From Stenotrophomonas maltophilia (lineage in GTDB: Bacteria > Pseudomonadota > Gammaproteobacteria > Xanthomonadales > Xanthomonadaceae), in the NCBI RefSeq assembly GCF_006974125.1, contig NZ_CP037858.1:1364001-1428000 (forward strand): DNA of 64,000 nucleotides, in the 5' to 3' direction. Below the pieces are notes generated by a model, which worked only from the letters and a program-made list of their open reading frames with translations, was not told where the DNA came from and made no database searches. Made by a program: the position numbers and the translations under genes. This document shows, one piece after another, positions 9,403 through 18,631 of this stretch (its first letter is position 1; every line of letters starts with the position of its first letter).

Positions 9403-11439
9403 TCACGCCGGCAGCTTGAAGTCGGCGACCGAACGACGCAGGTCGGCCGCCAGCTGCGCGAGGTGGCCGATCGATTCGGCGGTCTGCCCGGCACCCTGCG
9501 AGGTCTGGCCGGTGATCTGCCGGATCACGCCCATGGTGCGGGTGATGTCCGAGGCCGCGGCCGACTGCTGCTGGGCGGCGATGGAGATGTTCTTGATGAG
9601 GGTGTTCAGTGCATTGGACACGCGCTCGATTTCGGTCAGCGCGGTGCCGGCGTCCTCGGCCAGGCGTGCACCGGATACCACTTCGGCGGTGGTCTGCTCC
9701 ATCGAGGTGACCGCTTCGTTGGTATCGGCCTGAATGGCCTGCACCAGGTTCTCGATGCGTCGGGTCGCGCCGGAGGTACGTTCTGCCAGGCGCTGCACTT
9801 CGTCGGCCACGACCGCGAAACCGCGGCCCGCTTCACCGGCCGAAGCCGCCTGCACCGCCGCGTTCAACGCCAGGATGTTGGTCTGCTCGGAAATGTCGTT
9901 GATCAGTTCCACGATCGAGCCGATTTCCTGCGACGACTCGCCCAGGCGCTTGATGCGTTTGGAGGTTTCCTGGATCTGGTCGCGGATCTGGTCCATGCCC
10001 TGGATGGTCTCGCGCACCACGCCTGCACCCTCGGCGGCGATCACCACCGAACGCTGTGCCACGTCGGCCGATTCGGCCGAGTTGCGCGACACCTGCTCGA
10101 TGCTCGCCGCGATTTCGCCGATGCGGTCCGACGCCGAGGTGATCTGGTTGGCCTGGTGGCCCGCCGCCTCTGCCAGCTGCATGGCAGTGGCCTGGGTCTC
10201 CTGGGTGGACAGCGCGACCTTGGCCGAGGTGTCGTTGATGGTGGTCACCAGGTGGCGCAGCTCGTCGACCGCGTAATTGATTGCGTCGGCGATGGCGCCG
10301 GTCATGTCCTCGGTCACCGAGGCCTTCACCGTCAGGTCGCCCTCACCCAGCGAGGAGATTTCGTCCAGCAGCCGCATGATCGCCTGCTGGTTGCGACTGT
10401 TGAACTCCACCTGGGTCTGGTAGCGCAGTTCCTGCTCGCGCGAGCGGCTGCGCACGTTGGTGGAGACGAAGCCGATGATCGCGATCAGCGACAGCGCACC
10501 GGAGACCACGCCGATCCAGAAGTTCGGGAACAGGCGGGTATCGGACACCGAGCCGAACGAGGAAAACGCCTCGAACAGCTTGCGGCTGTCGTCCAGCATG
10601 TGCGCCGAGCCCTGGCCCAGCGCGGTGGCGGCCGACTGCGCGGCGAACAGCTGGCGCGAGCTGGCCAGGATCGCGTCGGCGTCCTGCTTCATCGCCTGCC
10701 ACTTCTGCTGCGACTGCTCCAGCGCGGCCACGGCGGCGGCACCGCGCACGGCAGTGATGCCCAGTTCTTCGTTGCCATTGCGCAGGCCGTCGAGCACCTG
10801 CGAGAACACGGTGATGTCGCGGGCCAGTGCATCGCCCGAGGTGGCAGCGGCGCTGCCACCGGCACGCATTTCGGTCACGCGGCGAGCCATCGAACCGGCC
10901 ACCACCACCTGCTGCAGCGCGCTGTACACCTGCGCCGACGGTGCGCCGGAGGCGGACATCGCACGCACCAGTTCGTTCAGCTGGGCCTGCAGGCCCGGCA
11001 CCGCGCCGGTGAAGTTGTTGGCGTTGCCGGCCAGTGCCAACACCGCCGGCTCGCTGGCGACCAGCTGCCCGGCCTGTTTGCCCAGCGGCGCCCAGGTTTC
11101 ACCCAGCGTGGTGATCGCGCCGGACACGCCCGGCTCCTTGCCGTAGCGCCCCTGCAGGGTCGACACGTTCTGTTCGATCGCGTTGCGGGTCGCCTTGAAG
11201 GCGGTGAACGCCTGCGCGTTGCCGCCCACCGCGTCACGGCCCTGGTTGGCCAGCTGCTGCGACAGCACCTGCAGGTCGGCGGCCTTGGAGCCGGCATCGG
11301 CCAGGCGACTGCCCTGCCAGGTGGCGACGCCGGTGTTGACGCCGAACAGGATCATCGATGCCAGCAGCAGGAACAGCCAGAGGTTGCTGCCGCCCAGCCG
11401 CAGCTTGCCGGTCTTGGTGGCGTCCGAAGCAGTACTCAT
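9403..11439 (-). CDS. pilJ: Type IV pilus methyl-accepting chemoreceptor PilJ
   Basis: A 678-residue inner-membrane receptor. TM1 is about residues 20-40 and TM2 about 303-328 ([17 protein letters not shown]), enclosing a helical periplasmic sensor domain. A HAMP-like segment and a long coiled-coil signalling domain follow, with the conserved hairpin tip near [15 protein letters not shown] and [15 protein letters not shown]. PilJ signals through PilI/ChpC to ChpA to control pilus extension and retraction. It lies 41 bases after pilI and about 100 bases before chpA. Confidence 0.95.
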   Translation of the reverse strand: MSTASDATKTGKLRLGGSNLWLFLLLASMILFGVNTGVATWQGSRLADAGSKAADLQVLSQQLANQGRDAVGGNAQAFTAFKATRNAIEQNVSTLQGRYGKEPGVSGAITTLGETWAPLGKQAGQLVASEPAVLALAGNANNFTGAVPGLQAQLNELVRAMSASGAPSAQVYSALQQVVVAGSMARRVTEMRAGGSAAATSGDALARDITVFSQVLDGLRNGNEELGITAVRGAAAVAALEQSQQKWQAMKQDADAILASSRQLFAAQSAATALGQGSAHMLDDSRKLFEAFSSFGSVSDTRLFPNFWIGVVSGALSLIAIIGFVSTNVRSRSREQELRYQTQVEFNSRNQQAIMRLLDEISSLGEGDLTVKASVTEDMTGAIADAINYAVDELRHLVTTINDTSAKVALSTQETQATAMQLAEAAGHQANQITSASDRIGEIAASIEQVSRNSAESADVAQRSVVIAAEGAGVVRETIQGMDQIRDQIQETSKRIKRLGESSQEIGSIVELINDISEQTNILALNAAVQAASAGEAGRGFAVVADEVQRLAERTSGATRRIENLVQAIQADTNEAVTSMEQTTAEVVSGARLAEDAGTALTEIERVSNALNTLIKNISIAAQQQSAAASDITRTMGVIRQITGQTSQGAGQTAESIGHLAQLAADLRRSVADFKLPA

Positions 11440-11480
11440 CGTTCAACCTCGATCTTCAATGCAGGGGGCGATGCCCGGCC

Positions 11481-12011
11481 TCAGGCCGCGGCTTGCCGGA
11501 ATTCAGGGGTACGCGACAGCAGCGAGAGGGAGAACACACCCCAGTCGTGGCCGTCGGCGTGGAAGGCGCGATCGACGAAGTGGCCGTAACGCCCTTCGGC
11601 CAACGTACCGGCCGCGATCTGCTGGTCCAGTTCGAAGCTGCGCTGGCCGAACAGTTCATCGATGGTCAGGGCGACGTCGCCGCCGGCCTGGCGCATGATC
11701 AGCACGCGCTGGCCTTCCTGCTGCACGGTACGCGTGCCTTCCAGGAAGTACTTCAGGTCGACCACCGGGAACAGGTTGCCGCGCAGGTTGCCCACGCCCA
11801 GCAGCCACGGCTGCGCGCACGGCACCGGAGTCACCGGCGGCATCGGCACGATTTCCACCACTTCACGGAAATCGGACACCAGCCGGCGCTGGCCTACGCG
11901 GTACCCCACGCCACGCCAGAGGTCCTGGGCGAACTGCCGCTCGGGCAGCTGCACCGCATGGGCCAGGCTGCGCCGTTCGTAGGCTTCAAGAATGTCGAAG
12001 GGCGAGCGCAT
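11481..12011 (-). CDS. pilI: CheW-like pilus chemosensory adaptor PilI
   Basis: A 176-residue CheW-domain protein. The N-terminal helix MRSPFDILEAYERRSLAHA is typical of PilI, followed by the CheW beta-barrel (WLLGVGNLRGNLFPVVDL, VLIMRQAGGDVALTIDELFG). It should bridge PilJ and ChpA. The ATG shares one base with the pilH stop (TGATG), so translation is coupled in pilG-pilH-pilI-pilJ order. Confidence 0.94.
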   Translation of the reverse strand: MRSPFDILEAYERRSLAHAVQLPERQFAQDLWRGVGYRVGQRRLVSDFREVVEIVPMPPVTPVPCAQPWLLGVGNLRGNLFPVVDLKYFLEGTRTVQQEGQRVLIMRQAGGDVALTIDELFGQRSFELDQQIAAGTLAEGRYGHFVDRAFHADGHDWGVFSLSLLSRTPEFRQAAA

Positions 12012-12373
12012 CAGGCCACCAGTTCGTTGATCCGCGCGATCAGTTCATCCTCGCGCGGCGGCTTGACGATGTAGTCGGCCGCGCCCTGGCGCAAGCCCCA
12101 TGCCTTGTCGGTTTCCATCGCCTTGGTGCTGACGATGATCACCGGGATGTGCTTGATCGCCGCATCACGGGCCATCGCGCGGGTGGCCTGGAAGCCGCTC
12201 ATGCCGGGCAGGACCACGTCCATCAGCACCAGCTGCGGCACCTGGTCGCGGACCAGCTGCAGTCCATCCTCGGCGTTGTCCGCTTCCAGCACCTCGTGGC
12301 CGGCACGGCGCAGCCACTGGGTGAACACCGCGCGGTCGGTCGGTGAATCCTCGATCAGAACGATACGAGCCAT
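12011..12373 (-). CDS. pilH: Single-domain response regulator PilH
   Basis: A 120-residue stand-alone receiver. Visible are the acidic pair (IEDSPTDRA), the phospho-acceptor Asp in LVLMDVVLPGMSGFQ, the Thr/Ser switch (IIVSTKAMETDKAWG) and the Lys in YIVKPP. In the Pil-Chp pathway PilH opposes PilG and is linked to pilus retraction or to acting as a phosphate sink. Normal length; it lies 18 bases after pilG. Confidence 0.95.
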   Translation of the reverse strand: MARIVLIEDSPTDRAVFTQWLRRAGHEVLEADNAEDGLQLVRDQVPQLVLMDVVLPGMSGFQATRAMARDAAIKHIPVIIVSTKAMETDKAWGLRQGAADYIVKPPREDELIARINELVA

Positions 12374-12391
12374 TGTGCCTTTCCCCCCTGG

Positions 12392-12793
12392 TCAGGCGTT
12401 GACGTATGTGCGGATGGCACCCAGCAGTTCTTCACGCGTGAAAGGCTTCGTCAGGTATTGCTCCGAGCCGACGATGCGTCCCCGCGCCTTGTCGAACAGG
12501 CCATCCTTGGACGAGAGCATGATGACCGGGGTCGCCTTGAACAGCTGGTTGCCCTTGATCAGCGCACAGGTCTGGTACCCGTCCAGGCGCGGCATCATGA
12601 TGTCGACGAAGATGATCTGCGGTTGCTGGTCTGCGATCTTCGCAAGCGCTTCAAAGCCGTCGGTGGCGGTCACCACCTCGCAGCCTTCGCGCTTGAGCAG
12701 CGTTTCCGCAGTCCTGCGGATGGTCTTCGAATCATCGATGACCATCACCCGGAGTCCTGCGAGTTCCCCGCCCGCAGTCGTGTTTTCAGTCAT
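12392..12793 (-). CDS. pilG: Single-domain response regulator PilG
   Basis: A 133-residue receiver protein with a short N-terminal extension. It has VMVIDDSKTIRRTAETLLKR, phospho-acceptor Asp in IIFVDIMMPRLDGYQ, Ser switch in VIMLSSKDG and Lys in YLTKPFTREEL. In the Pil-Chp pathway phosphorylated PilG promotes pilus extension. It is the first gene of the minus-strand operon; its promoter should lie in the 240-base divergent gap shared with gshB. Confidence 0.95.
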   Translation of the reverse strand: MTENTTAGGELAGLRVMVIDDSKTIRRTAETLLKREGCEVVTATDGFEALAKIADQQPQIIFVDIMMPRLDGYQTCALIKGNQLFKATPVIMLSSKDGLFDKARGRIVGSEQYLTKPFTREELLGAIRTYVNA

Positions 12794-13033
12794 TGCCTAT
12801 CCCCAAGCGCACGGCCCGATCTCTGGCGGGGGCCGCTACGAAAGCGTATCTATATCGCACTTTCCGCGCCCGCTTCAAGGCCGCCCCATGGCGCGGGGCA
12901 TGGCACCCTCCTGAACGTGACGGGTTTCGCAATGACTGCGCGAGCGCCGGGCGGACGCTGCGTTGCAGTACGGCGGGGAGGCACGCGACCGGCGTTGCCG
13001 CTACCATCAACGCCTTGCCTGACAGGTGCGCCC

Positions 13034-13981
13034 ATGCCGTTGAACGTCATCGTGGTGATGGATCCCATCGCCCACATCAAGATCGCCAAGGACACCACCT
13101 TCGCCATGCTGCTGGAAGCCCAGCGCCGCGGCCATGCCCTGCACTACGTGCGCCCGGGCGGCCTGGCCCTGGAGGGCGGCGTGGCGGTGGCCCAGACCGC
13201 GCCATTGCAGGTGCGCGACGACCCGGCCGGCTGGTACGAGCTGGGCGCGTTCAGCCGCACCGAATTCGGCCCCGGCCAGATCGTGCTGATGCGCAAGGAC
13301 CCGCCGGTCGACGCCGAATACATCTATGACACCCAGGTGCTGGACGTGGCCGCAGCGGCCGGCGCCTGCGTGGTCAACAACCCGCAGGGCCTGCGCGACT
13401 ACAACGAGAAGCTGGCCGCCCTGCTGTTCCCGCAGTGCTGCCCGCCGACCCTGGTCAGCCGCGACGCCAAGGCATTGAAGGCCTTCGCGCTGGCGCATGG
13501 CCAGGCCGTGCTGAAGCCGCTGGACGGCATGGGTGGCCGCTCGATCTTCCGCAGCGGCCAGGGCGACCCGAACCTGAACGTCATCCTGGAAACCCTGACC
13601 GACGGCGGCCGCAGGATGGCACTGGCGCAGAAATTCATCCCGGACATCACCGCCGGCGACAAGCGCATCCTGCTGGTCGATGGCGAGCCGGTCGACTACT
13701 GCCTGGCGCGCATCCCGCAGGGTGATGAATTCCGCGGCAACCTCGCCGCCGGCGGGCGTGGCGAAGGCCGCCCGCTGAGCGAGCGCGACCGCTGGATCGC
13801 CGCCCAGGTCGGCCCGGAAATGAAGCGCCGCGGCATGCGCTTCGTCGGCCTGGACGTGATCGGCGATTACCTGACCGAGGTCAACGTGACCAGCCCGACC
13901 TGCGTGCGCGAACTGGATGCGCAGTACGGCCTGAACATTGCCGGCACCCTGTTCGACGCACTCGAGGCCGGCCTGCGCTGA
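13034..13981 (+). CDS. gshB: Glutathione synthetase
   Basis: A 315-residue ATP-grasp enzyme that joins gamma-glutamylcysteine and glycine to make glutathione. It has the family N-terminus (VVMDPIAHIKIAKDTTFAML), MRKDPPVDAEYIY, the ATP-grasp LKPLDGMGGRSIFR, RILLVDGEPV, and the end motif EVNVTSPTCVRELD. ATG at 13034 is chosen because family members start at this point; the frame stays open upstream but is not conserved-looking. It diverges from pilG and overlaps tonB. The gshB-tonB-pilG neighbourhood is also seen in Pseudomonas aeruginosa. Confidence 0.96.
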   Translation: MPLNVIVVMDPIAHIKIAKDTTFAMLLEAQRRGHALHYVRPGGLALEGGVAVAQTAPLQVRDDPAGWYELGAFSRTEFGPGQIVLMRKDPPVDAEYIYDTQVLDVAAAAGACVVNNPQGLRDYNEKLAALLFPQCCPPTLVSRDAKALKAFALAHGQAVLKPLDGMGGRSIFRSGQGDPNLNVILETLTDGGRRMALAQKFIPDITAGDKRILLVDGEPVDYCLARIPQGDEFRGNLAAGGRGEGRPLSERDRWIAAQVGPEMKRRGMRFVGLDVIGDYLTEVNVTSPTCVRELDAQYGLNIAGTLFDALEAGLR

Positions 13982-14865
13982 TGCCGTCCGCACCTGCCGT
14001 ACTGCCCCCGCCGCCGCGCGAAGCGCAACGGCTGGGGGCAACCATCGCGCTGTCGGTGCTGGTCCACGCCCTGCTGATCCTGGGCGTGGGCTTCGCCGTG
14101 AAGGGCGATGCGCCGCTGGTGCCGACGCTGGAAGTGATCTTCAGCCAGACCCGCACCGCGCTGACCCCGAAACAGGCCGATTTCCTGGCTGCGGCCAACC
14201 AGGAAGGGGGTGGCGAGCACGACCGCGCGCAGCGTCCGCGCGACAACCAGGCCGGCATCGTGCCGCAGGCCCAGTCCGGAATCAGCCCGGTTCCACAGCA
14301 GCAGCAATCGGCCGCGCCGGTTCCACCGCCACAGGCACGGGTGGTCAGCAGCCGCAATGGCGAAGAGGTGGTGGCGCAGGCACAGTCCCGCCCCACGCCG
14401 GATCAGCCCGAACCGGATGCGCCGTTGAGCGCACGCGAGCAGCGCGATGTGGAGATGGCGCGGCTGGCTGCCGAAGTGCATCTGCGCTCGGCGCAGTACG
14501 CCAAGCGTCCGAACCGCAAGTTCGTGTCGGCCAGCACGCGCGAGTATGCCTACGCCAATTACCTGCGCGCCTGGGTCGACCGTGCCGAGAAGGTGGGCAA
14601 CCTGAACTATCCGGACGAGGCCCGGCAGCGCCGCCTCGGCGGCCAGGTGGTGATCAGCGTGGGCGTGCGCCGCGATGGCAGCGTGGAGAACAGCCGGATC
14701 CTGCGTTCAAGCGGGACGCCGTTGCTGGATGAGGCGGCGCTGCGGGTGGTGAAGCTGGCGCAGCCGTTCCCGCCGTTGCCGAAGACCGAGGATGAGATCG
14801 ACATCCTGCAGGTTACCCGTACGTGGGTGTTCCTGCCGGGCGGCACCCTGCACGACGACCGGTAG
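13981..14865 (+). CDS. tonB: TonB-family energy transducer (TonB3-like)
   Basis: 294 residues: a short cytoplasmic N-terminus, one TM helix (about 20-40, ATIALSVLVHALLILGVGFA), a Gln/Pro-rich periplasmic linker (about 80-145) and a TonB C-terminal domain (YPDEARQRRLGGQVVISVGV, IDILQVTRTWVF). TonB proteins pass ExbBD energy to outer-membrane receptors; no exbBD is in the window. The ATG overlaps the gshB stop by one base. In P. aeruginosa the tonB copy at this locus (tonB3) is needed for twitching, so a role with the adjacent pil genes is plausible but inferred. Confidence 0.88.
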   Translation: MPSAPAVLPPPPREAQRLGATIALSVLVHALLILGVGFAVKGDAPLVPTLEVIFSQTRTALTPKQADFLAAANQEGGGEHDRAQRPRDNQAGIVPQAQSGISPVPQQQQSAAPVPPPQARVVSSRNGEEVVAQAQSRPTPDQPEPDAPLSAREQRDVEMARLAAEVHLRSAQYAKRPNRKFVSASTREYAYANYLRAWVDRAEKVGNLNYPDEARQRRLGGQVVISVGVRRDGSVENSRILRSSGTPLLDEAALRVVKLAQPFPPLPKTEDEIDILQVTRTWVFLPGGTLHDDR

Positions 14866-14875
14866 GGGTTTGTTG

Positions 14876-15069
14876 CCCGGGCCTGCGGCCCGGGACCCGC
14901 TGCAAGGCTGGAGCAACGTCAAAATCAACGTCAACAGCAGCGGTCAGGATGCTGGGCTTGGCGGGGCGGTGTCGGGCGGCGGGGACGCCGCAAGTACGTC
15001 CCTGTAGGCTTAGCCGCGGCATCCATGCCGCGGATACCCCGCCACCCGACACCGCCCCACCTCCGACAG
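14876..15069 (+). repeat. Paired-arm intergenic element A
   Basis: Starts with a hairpin at 14876-14894 (8-bp stem, TGC loop), then a CAAC-rich linker, arm 14960-14984, a 52-nt cap (14985-15036) and arm 15037-15061, which pairs at 23 of 25 positions. Tail TCCGACAG lies at 15062-15069. The cap holds two hairpins with TCCC or TCCA apices, the second being CCGCGGCATCCATGCCGCGG. It lies 3' of tonB and faces element B tail to tail. Together with B and the palindromes it fills the 494-base gap between tonB and tsaB, where no gene is visible. Confidence 0.8.
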
Positions 15070-15096
15070 ATCGCGGCGCATCATCGCTTTTGGTAG

Positions 15097-15138
15097 GTGT
15101 CGACCTTGGTCGACACACATCCACGCCACGCGTGGATG
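15097..15138. repeat. Two short palindromes between elements A and B
   Basis: GTGTCGACCTTGGTCGACAC at 15097-15116 is followed at 15118-15138 by a perfect palindrome (ATCCACGCC/CGTGGAT type). The same pair recurs at 54830-54873 beside element G. The second is a variant of the SMAG/GTAG repeat. Confidence 0.75.
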
Positions 15139-15208
15139 CGAGCGAAGCGACCCGCTTTTGACTTTGAATTTTCTTTTCTTGATTTTCCGTGGCGGACGCA
15201 CACGGAAA

Positions 15209-15320
15209 CTGTCAGAGGCCGGGCGGGTGGGCTGCGCAGGGGCGTGAGCCGCATGGATGCGGCGACCGAGCTTACATGGACGTACTTGCAGCGCCCCCTG
15301 CGCAGCCCACCCGCCCGGCC
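15209..15320 (-). repeat. Paired-arm intergenic element B
   Basis: Arms at 15217-15242 and 15295-15320 are perfectly complementary over 26 bp. The 52-nt cap (15243-15294), read on the minus strand, is identical at 51 of 52 positions to the cap of element G, 39 kb away, although the arms differ. The tail TCTGACAG (minus strand) is at 15209-15216. The next 50 bases run into the 3' end of tsaB; the last part, up to about 15372, is also found beside element D. Confidence 0.85.
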
Positions 15321-15359
15321 AAACCACGGCTTGTGCTTTCGCCCTCCGCCACGAGGGGC

Positions 15360-16073
15360 TCAGCCGTTGGCCTTCGCCTTCGCCTCGCGCGCGGCCTGCT
15401 GCTCGGCCAGGGTCAGTGCCACGTTGTCACGCAGGTACGCCGGCTCGACCTTCTCCGGTGCAATGGCTTCGCCGCGAGCGAACGCCGGCACCGCCAGTGC
15501 CAGTACATCCGATGCCCGCGGCAGCGCCGTCGCATCAAAGCCGCGCAGGCCGTTGCCCAGCTGGGCCACCAGTGCCCCCTCTGCTGCACCGAAACCGGTG
15601 CCGACACCGTAGGCCGACATCCCTCCCGGCAGCGCAACCGCAGCGGGTGCGCACACGCGTTCGGCATCACGAGCCACCGGCAGGCCGTCCACACGCTCGA
15701 AGCGCGCGACATACAGCTCGCCCATCCGTGCATCGATCGCCGACAGGATCTGCGTTTCTTCTGCCGGTGCCCGCAGCGCCAGCACCTGCAGCGTCGAGAC
15801 CGGCAACAGCGGGCGGTCCAGAGCCAGTGCGATGCCCTGGGCAATGGCGATCGCCAGGCGCACGCCAGTGAACGCACCGGGGCCGCGGCTGAGCGCAATG
15901 CCGTCCAGCTGGCGGCGGCTGATGCCGGCGTCGGCCAGCAGCGCCTCGGCCCACGGCAGGCTCAGTTCGGCATGCCGGCGCGGGGCGATCTCGAAGCGTT
16001 CCAGCACCTGCCCATCGACATGCAGGGCAACGGAACAGGCTTCGGTGGCGGTTTCAAAGGCGAGCAGTTTCAT
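15360..16073 (-). CDS. tsaB: tRNA threonylcarbamoyladenosine biosynthesis protein TsaB
   Basis: A 237-residue ASKHA-fold protein that partners TsaD/TsaE in making t6A37 on ANN-decoding tRNAs. Hallmarks are the start MKLLAFETATEACSVAL, the SRGPGAFTGVRLAIAIAQGI segment and LLPVSTLQVLAL. The last codons (NG-stop) fall in a 22-base sequence that is repeated next to element D, so the repeat reaches into the end of this gene. It lies 9 bases downstream of the YoaA-like helicase gene, as in E. coli (yoaA-tsaB). Confidence 0.94.
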   Translation of the reverse strand: MKLLAFETATEACSVALHVDGQVLERFEIAPRRHAELSLPWAEALLADAGISRRQLDGIALSRGPGAFTGVRLAIAIAQGIALALDRPLLPVSTLQVLALRAPAEETQILSAIDARMGELYVARFERVDGLPVARDAERVCAPAAVALPGGMSAYGVGTGFGAAEGALVAQLGNGLRGFDATALPRASDVLALAVPAFARGEAIAPEKVEPAYLRDNVALTLAEQQAAREAKAKANG

Positions 16074-16082
16074 CGGATCGGG

Positions 16083-18131
16083 TCAGAACAGGGGGAACGT
16101 GGCACCGGGCGCCGGCTCGGGGCCGGTCGCAACAGCGGCCGGGGCAGCCGCATCATCGGCCACGGGCGCCCATTGTGGCGTAAAGAAGGCCTGCACATCG
16201 GCCAGGCTGCGGGTACGGCGGAACGGCGGCAGTGAATCGAGGAAGACCCGACCATAGCCACGGTTGAGCAGGCGCGGGTCGCACAACACCAACACACCAC
16301 GGTCGCTCTCGCTGCGGATCAGGCGGCCGACGCCCTGTTTCAGCGCAATCACCGCCTGCGGCAGCTGCTCATCGCGAAACGGATTGCCGCCTTGGCTGCG
16401 GATCGCCTCCAGCCGTGCCTCGTACACCGGATCGTCCGGTGCCGCGAACGGCAGTTTGTCGATCATCACCACGCTCAGCGCCTCACCCACCACGTCCACG
16501 CCCTCGCGGAAACTGGCCGACCCCAGCAGCACGCCATTGCCCGATTCGCGGAAGCGCTGCAGCAGCGTCGCGCGCGGCGCCTCGCCCTGCACGAACAACG
16601 GCCATGGCCCATCACGCAGTGCCTCGGCGGCCTCGCGCAATGCACGGTGCGAGGCGAACAACAGGAATGCCCTGCCGTGCGAGGCCTGCAACACCGGCCG
16701 CAGGGTCTGGATCAGCGCAGTGCCGAAGCCACGTGCGGCCGGATCGGGCAGGCCTTCGGGCAGGTAGCACAGCGCCTGCTCGGGCCAATTGAATGGACTC
16801 GGCTGGACCAGCGTATGCGGGTCGTCCAGGCCCAGGCGGGTGGCGATGTGGTCGAAGCCACCGCCCACGGTCAGTGTCGCCGAGGTGAAGATCCATGCCG
16901 CGCGACTGCGCTCGCGATGCTCACGCAACGGGCCAGAGACATCCATCGGCGTGCGCTGGCAGCGGAAACCACGTGGCGTGAGCTCGTACCAGAGCACATC
17001 AGCGGCACTGGCTGTGTCCGCTGGATCGGTATCGAAGTCGAGCGTGGGCTCATCATCGCCCAGCCAGCGGCTGAGTCGCGAGACAGCCTCGCGCGCGCGC
17101 GCGTGGCAGGCATCCAGGCCCGCTGCCGCTTCGCGCAGCGGCTGCAGTGCCCGCTCCAGGGTCACCAACCCCGCCATCACCGTATCGAATCCGTCGCGCA
17201 CCTGTGGCATCGCCAGCGCGCGCCATTGCGTGCCACGCGACGGCAGTCCCTCCATCGCCAAGCGCAGCGCCAACAGCGACTGCTGCAACTGATCGACCGG
17301 TTCCTGCAGCGCCGACTGCGCGCCTCCCACGCCACGCGCTTCGGCCAGGCAGTCGCGGCCCAGTTCCTGCCACGGGCGCATGCCGAAACCTTCGCCGAAG
17401 AACTGCGCGGCCAGCTCGGGCAACTGGTGTGCCTCGTCGATGACGAAGGCCTGGGCCCCCGGCAGCAGTTCACCGAAACCGTCCTGCTTCAGGGCCAGAT
17501 CGGCCAGCAGCAGGTGATGGTTGACCACGACCACATCGGCGGCCTGCGCACGCTGCCGCGCACGCACCACGAAGCAGTCATCCCAGAACGGGCAGTCGGT
17601 ACCCAGGCAGTTGTCGACGGTGGAGGTGACCATCGGCAGCAGCGGCGAATCATCGGCCACGCCTTCCAGTTCGGCGATGTCACCGAACTCGGAACGACCG
17701 GACCAGGCCAGGATGCGCTGGAACTGCGCCGCCTGTTCAGGGCTGGAGAACCGCGGCTCGCCCCGCGCCTGCTGCAGGCGATAACGGCACAGGTAGTTCG
17801 CGCGTCCCTTCAGCAGCGCACTGCGCAGGCCGACACCGAGCGCCTGGCGCACGCGCGGCAGGTCACGGTGGTAGAGCTGGTCCTGAAGCGCGCGGGTACC
17901 GGTGGAAATGATGGTGCGCAACCCGGACAGCAGCACCGGCACCAGATAGGCGAAGGTCTTGCCGGTGCCGGTACCGGCCTCGGCCAGCAGCAGATCGCGC
18001 TGCTGCATCGCGTCGGCGATGGCTTCGGTCAGGCGCAGCTGGGCCGGGCGCGGGACGAAGGCGTCCAGATGCGAGGCGAGCGCGCCGCCGTCGCTGAGGG
18101 CTTCGCGGCTGGCATGGACAAGGTCGGACAT
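16083..18131 (-). CDS. yoaA: XPD/DinG-family ATP-dependent DNA helicase (YoaA-like)
   Basis: A 682-residue superfamily 2 iron-sulfur helicase. Walker A is AEAGTGTGKTFAYL and the DEAH box is FVIDEAHQLPE. Four cysteines of an Fe-S domain are seen (YLCRYRL, then CLGTDCPFWDDC). C-terminal motifs include LLGSASFREGVD and QGVGRLIRSESDRG. The start at 18131 (MSDLVHAS) is chosen; the longer frame adds 25 hydrophobic residues that read through a repeat element. Neighbourhood with tsaB favours YoaA over DinG. The role is likely DNA repair or processing of damaged replication intermediates. Confidence 0.9.
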   Translation of the reverse strand: MSDLVHASREALSDGGALASHLDAFVPRPAQLRLTEAIADAMQQRDLLLAEAGTGTGKTFAYLVPVLLSGLRTIISTGTRALQDQLYHRDLPRVRQALGVGLRSALLKGRANYLCRYRLQQARGEPRFSSPEQAAQFQRILAWSGRSEFGDIAELEGVADDSPLLPMVTSTVDNCLGTDCPFWDDCFVVRARQRAQAADVVVVNHHLLLADLALKQDGFGELLPGAQAFVIDEAHQLPELAAQFFGEGFGMRPWQELGRDCLAEARGVGGAQSALQEPVDQLQQSLLALRLAMEGLPSRGTQWRALAMPQVRDGFDTVMAGLVTLERALQPLREAAAGLDACHARAREAVSRLSRWLGDDEPTLDFDTDPADTASAADVLWYELTPRGFRCQRTPMDVSGPLREHRERSRAAWIFTSATLTVGGGFDHIATRLGLDDPHTLVQPSPFNWPEQALCYLPEGLPDPAARGFGTALIQTLRPVLQASHGRAFLLFASHRALREAAEALRDGPWPLFVQGEAPRATLLQRFRESGNGVLLGSASFREGVDVVGEALSVVMIDKLPFAAPDDPVYEARLEAIRSQGGNPFRDEQLPQAVIALKQGVGRLIRSESDRGVLVLCDPRLLNRGYGRVFLDSLPPFRRTRSLADVQAFFTPQWAPVADDAAAPAAVATGPEPAPGATFPLF

Positions 18132-18150
18132 CAGAGGGAAAGGATACCCG

Positions 18151-18353
18151 GCCGGGCGCTGCCCGGCACCCGTTTCAAGCCAGAGCACCAGCAAAAGCAA
18201 CGGCAACAGCTTGGTTCATGGCTCTGGGTTTCTACGTGCTGGGCGGGTCGGGAGGGGCAGGCAGGACACGCCGTAAACCCATCCCTGGGGGCTCGATGGC
18301 GCCATCCATGGCGCCAACGGTCCTGCCTGCCCCTCCCGACCCGCCTTCGACAG
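18151..18353 (+). repeat. Paired-arm intergenic element C
   Basis: Hairpin at 18151-18167 (GCCGGGC, GCT loop, GCCCGGC), a CAAC/AAAGC-rich linker, then arms at 18242-18266 and 18321-18345 that are perfectly complementary over 25 bp. The 54-nt cap holds CCCATCCCTGGG and GGCGCCATCCATGGCGCC. Tail TTCGACAG is at 18346-18353. The element lies just upstream of the yoaA start and faces element D. Confidence 0.85.
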
Positions 18354-18380
18354 TTTCCCGGTGACGGAGGGACGCGCTCC

Positions 18381-18406
18381 GTAGCGTCGAGCCTGCTCGA
18401 CTGGCA
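18381..18406. repeat. SMAG (GTAG) palindrome
   Basis: GTAGCGTCGAGCCTGCTCGA, a GTAG-led palindrome, sits in the 166-base spacer between the tails of elements C and D. Confidence 0.7.
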
Positions 18407-18519
18407 GCTCAGAAGCTGTGGCAGGAACGGGAAAAGAAGATGGACTACTGCGAGCGCGCGCAGCGCGCGACCCGCTTTTGATTTTCTTTTTCTTTTCCGT
18501 GGCTGGCCGCACACGGAAA

Positions 18520-18631
18520 TTGTCAGAGGTCGGGCGGGGTGGGTTCGCGGGGGTGTCCGCGGCATGGATGCCGCGGCCAAGCCCCCATGGATGGGTTCAC
18601 GGCGTCCCCCGCGAACCCACCCCGCCCGGCC
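18520..18631 (-). repeat. Paired-arm intergenic element D
   Basis: Arms at 18528-18553 and 18606-18631 pair at 25 of 26 positions with one G-T wobble. The 52-nt cap (18554-18605), read on the minus strand, holds CCCATCCATGGG and CCGCGGCATCCATGCCGCGG, both with TCCA apices. The tail reads TCTGACAA (minus strand, 18520-18527). Flanks on both sides are similar to those of element B, including a T-rich stretch and a CCGTGG/CACACGG hairpin at about 18466-18520. The gap 18132-18697 holds no gene, only elements C and D and a palindrome. Confidence 0.85.

Noticed and set aside
2400..9419. A 2339-codon open frame on the plus strand opposite chpA
   Set aside because: It is the antisense shadow of chpA caused by high GC and strong codon bias; the product is His/Arg/Gln-rich low-complexity sequence with no domain, while the minus strand encodes a clear CheA-type kinase.
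12458..13033. Long N-terminal extension in frame with gshB
   Set aside because: It overlaps pilG and its promoter region on the other strand, and glutathione synthetases begin at the MPLNVIVVMDP segment at 13034.
14866..15359. Paired inverted repeats as ends of an insertion sequence
   Set aside because: The sequence between arms is 52 bases and no transposase frame exists within or between paired elements; they could at most be non-autonomous.
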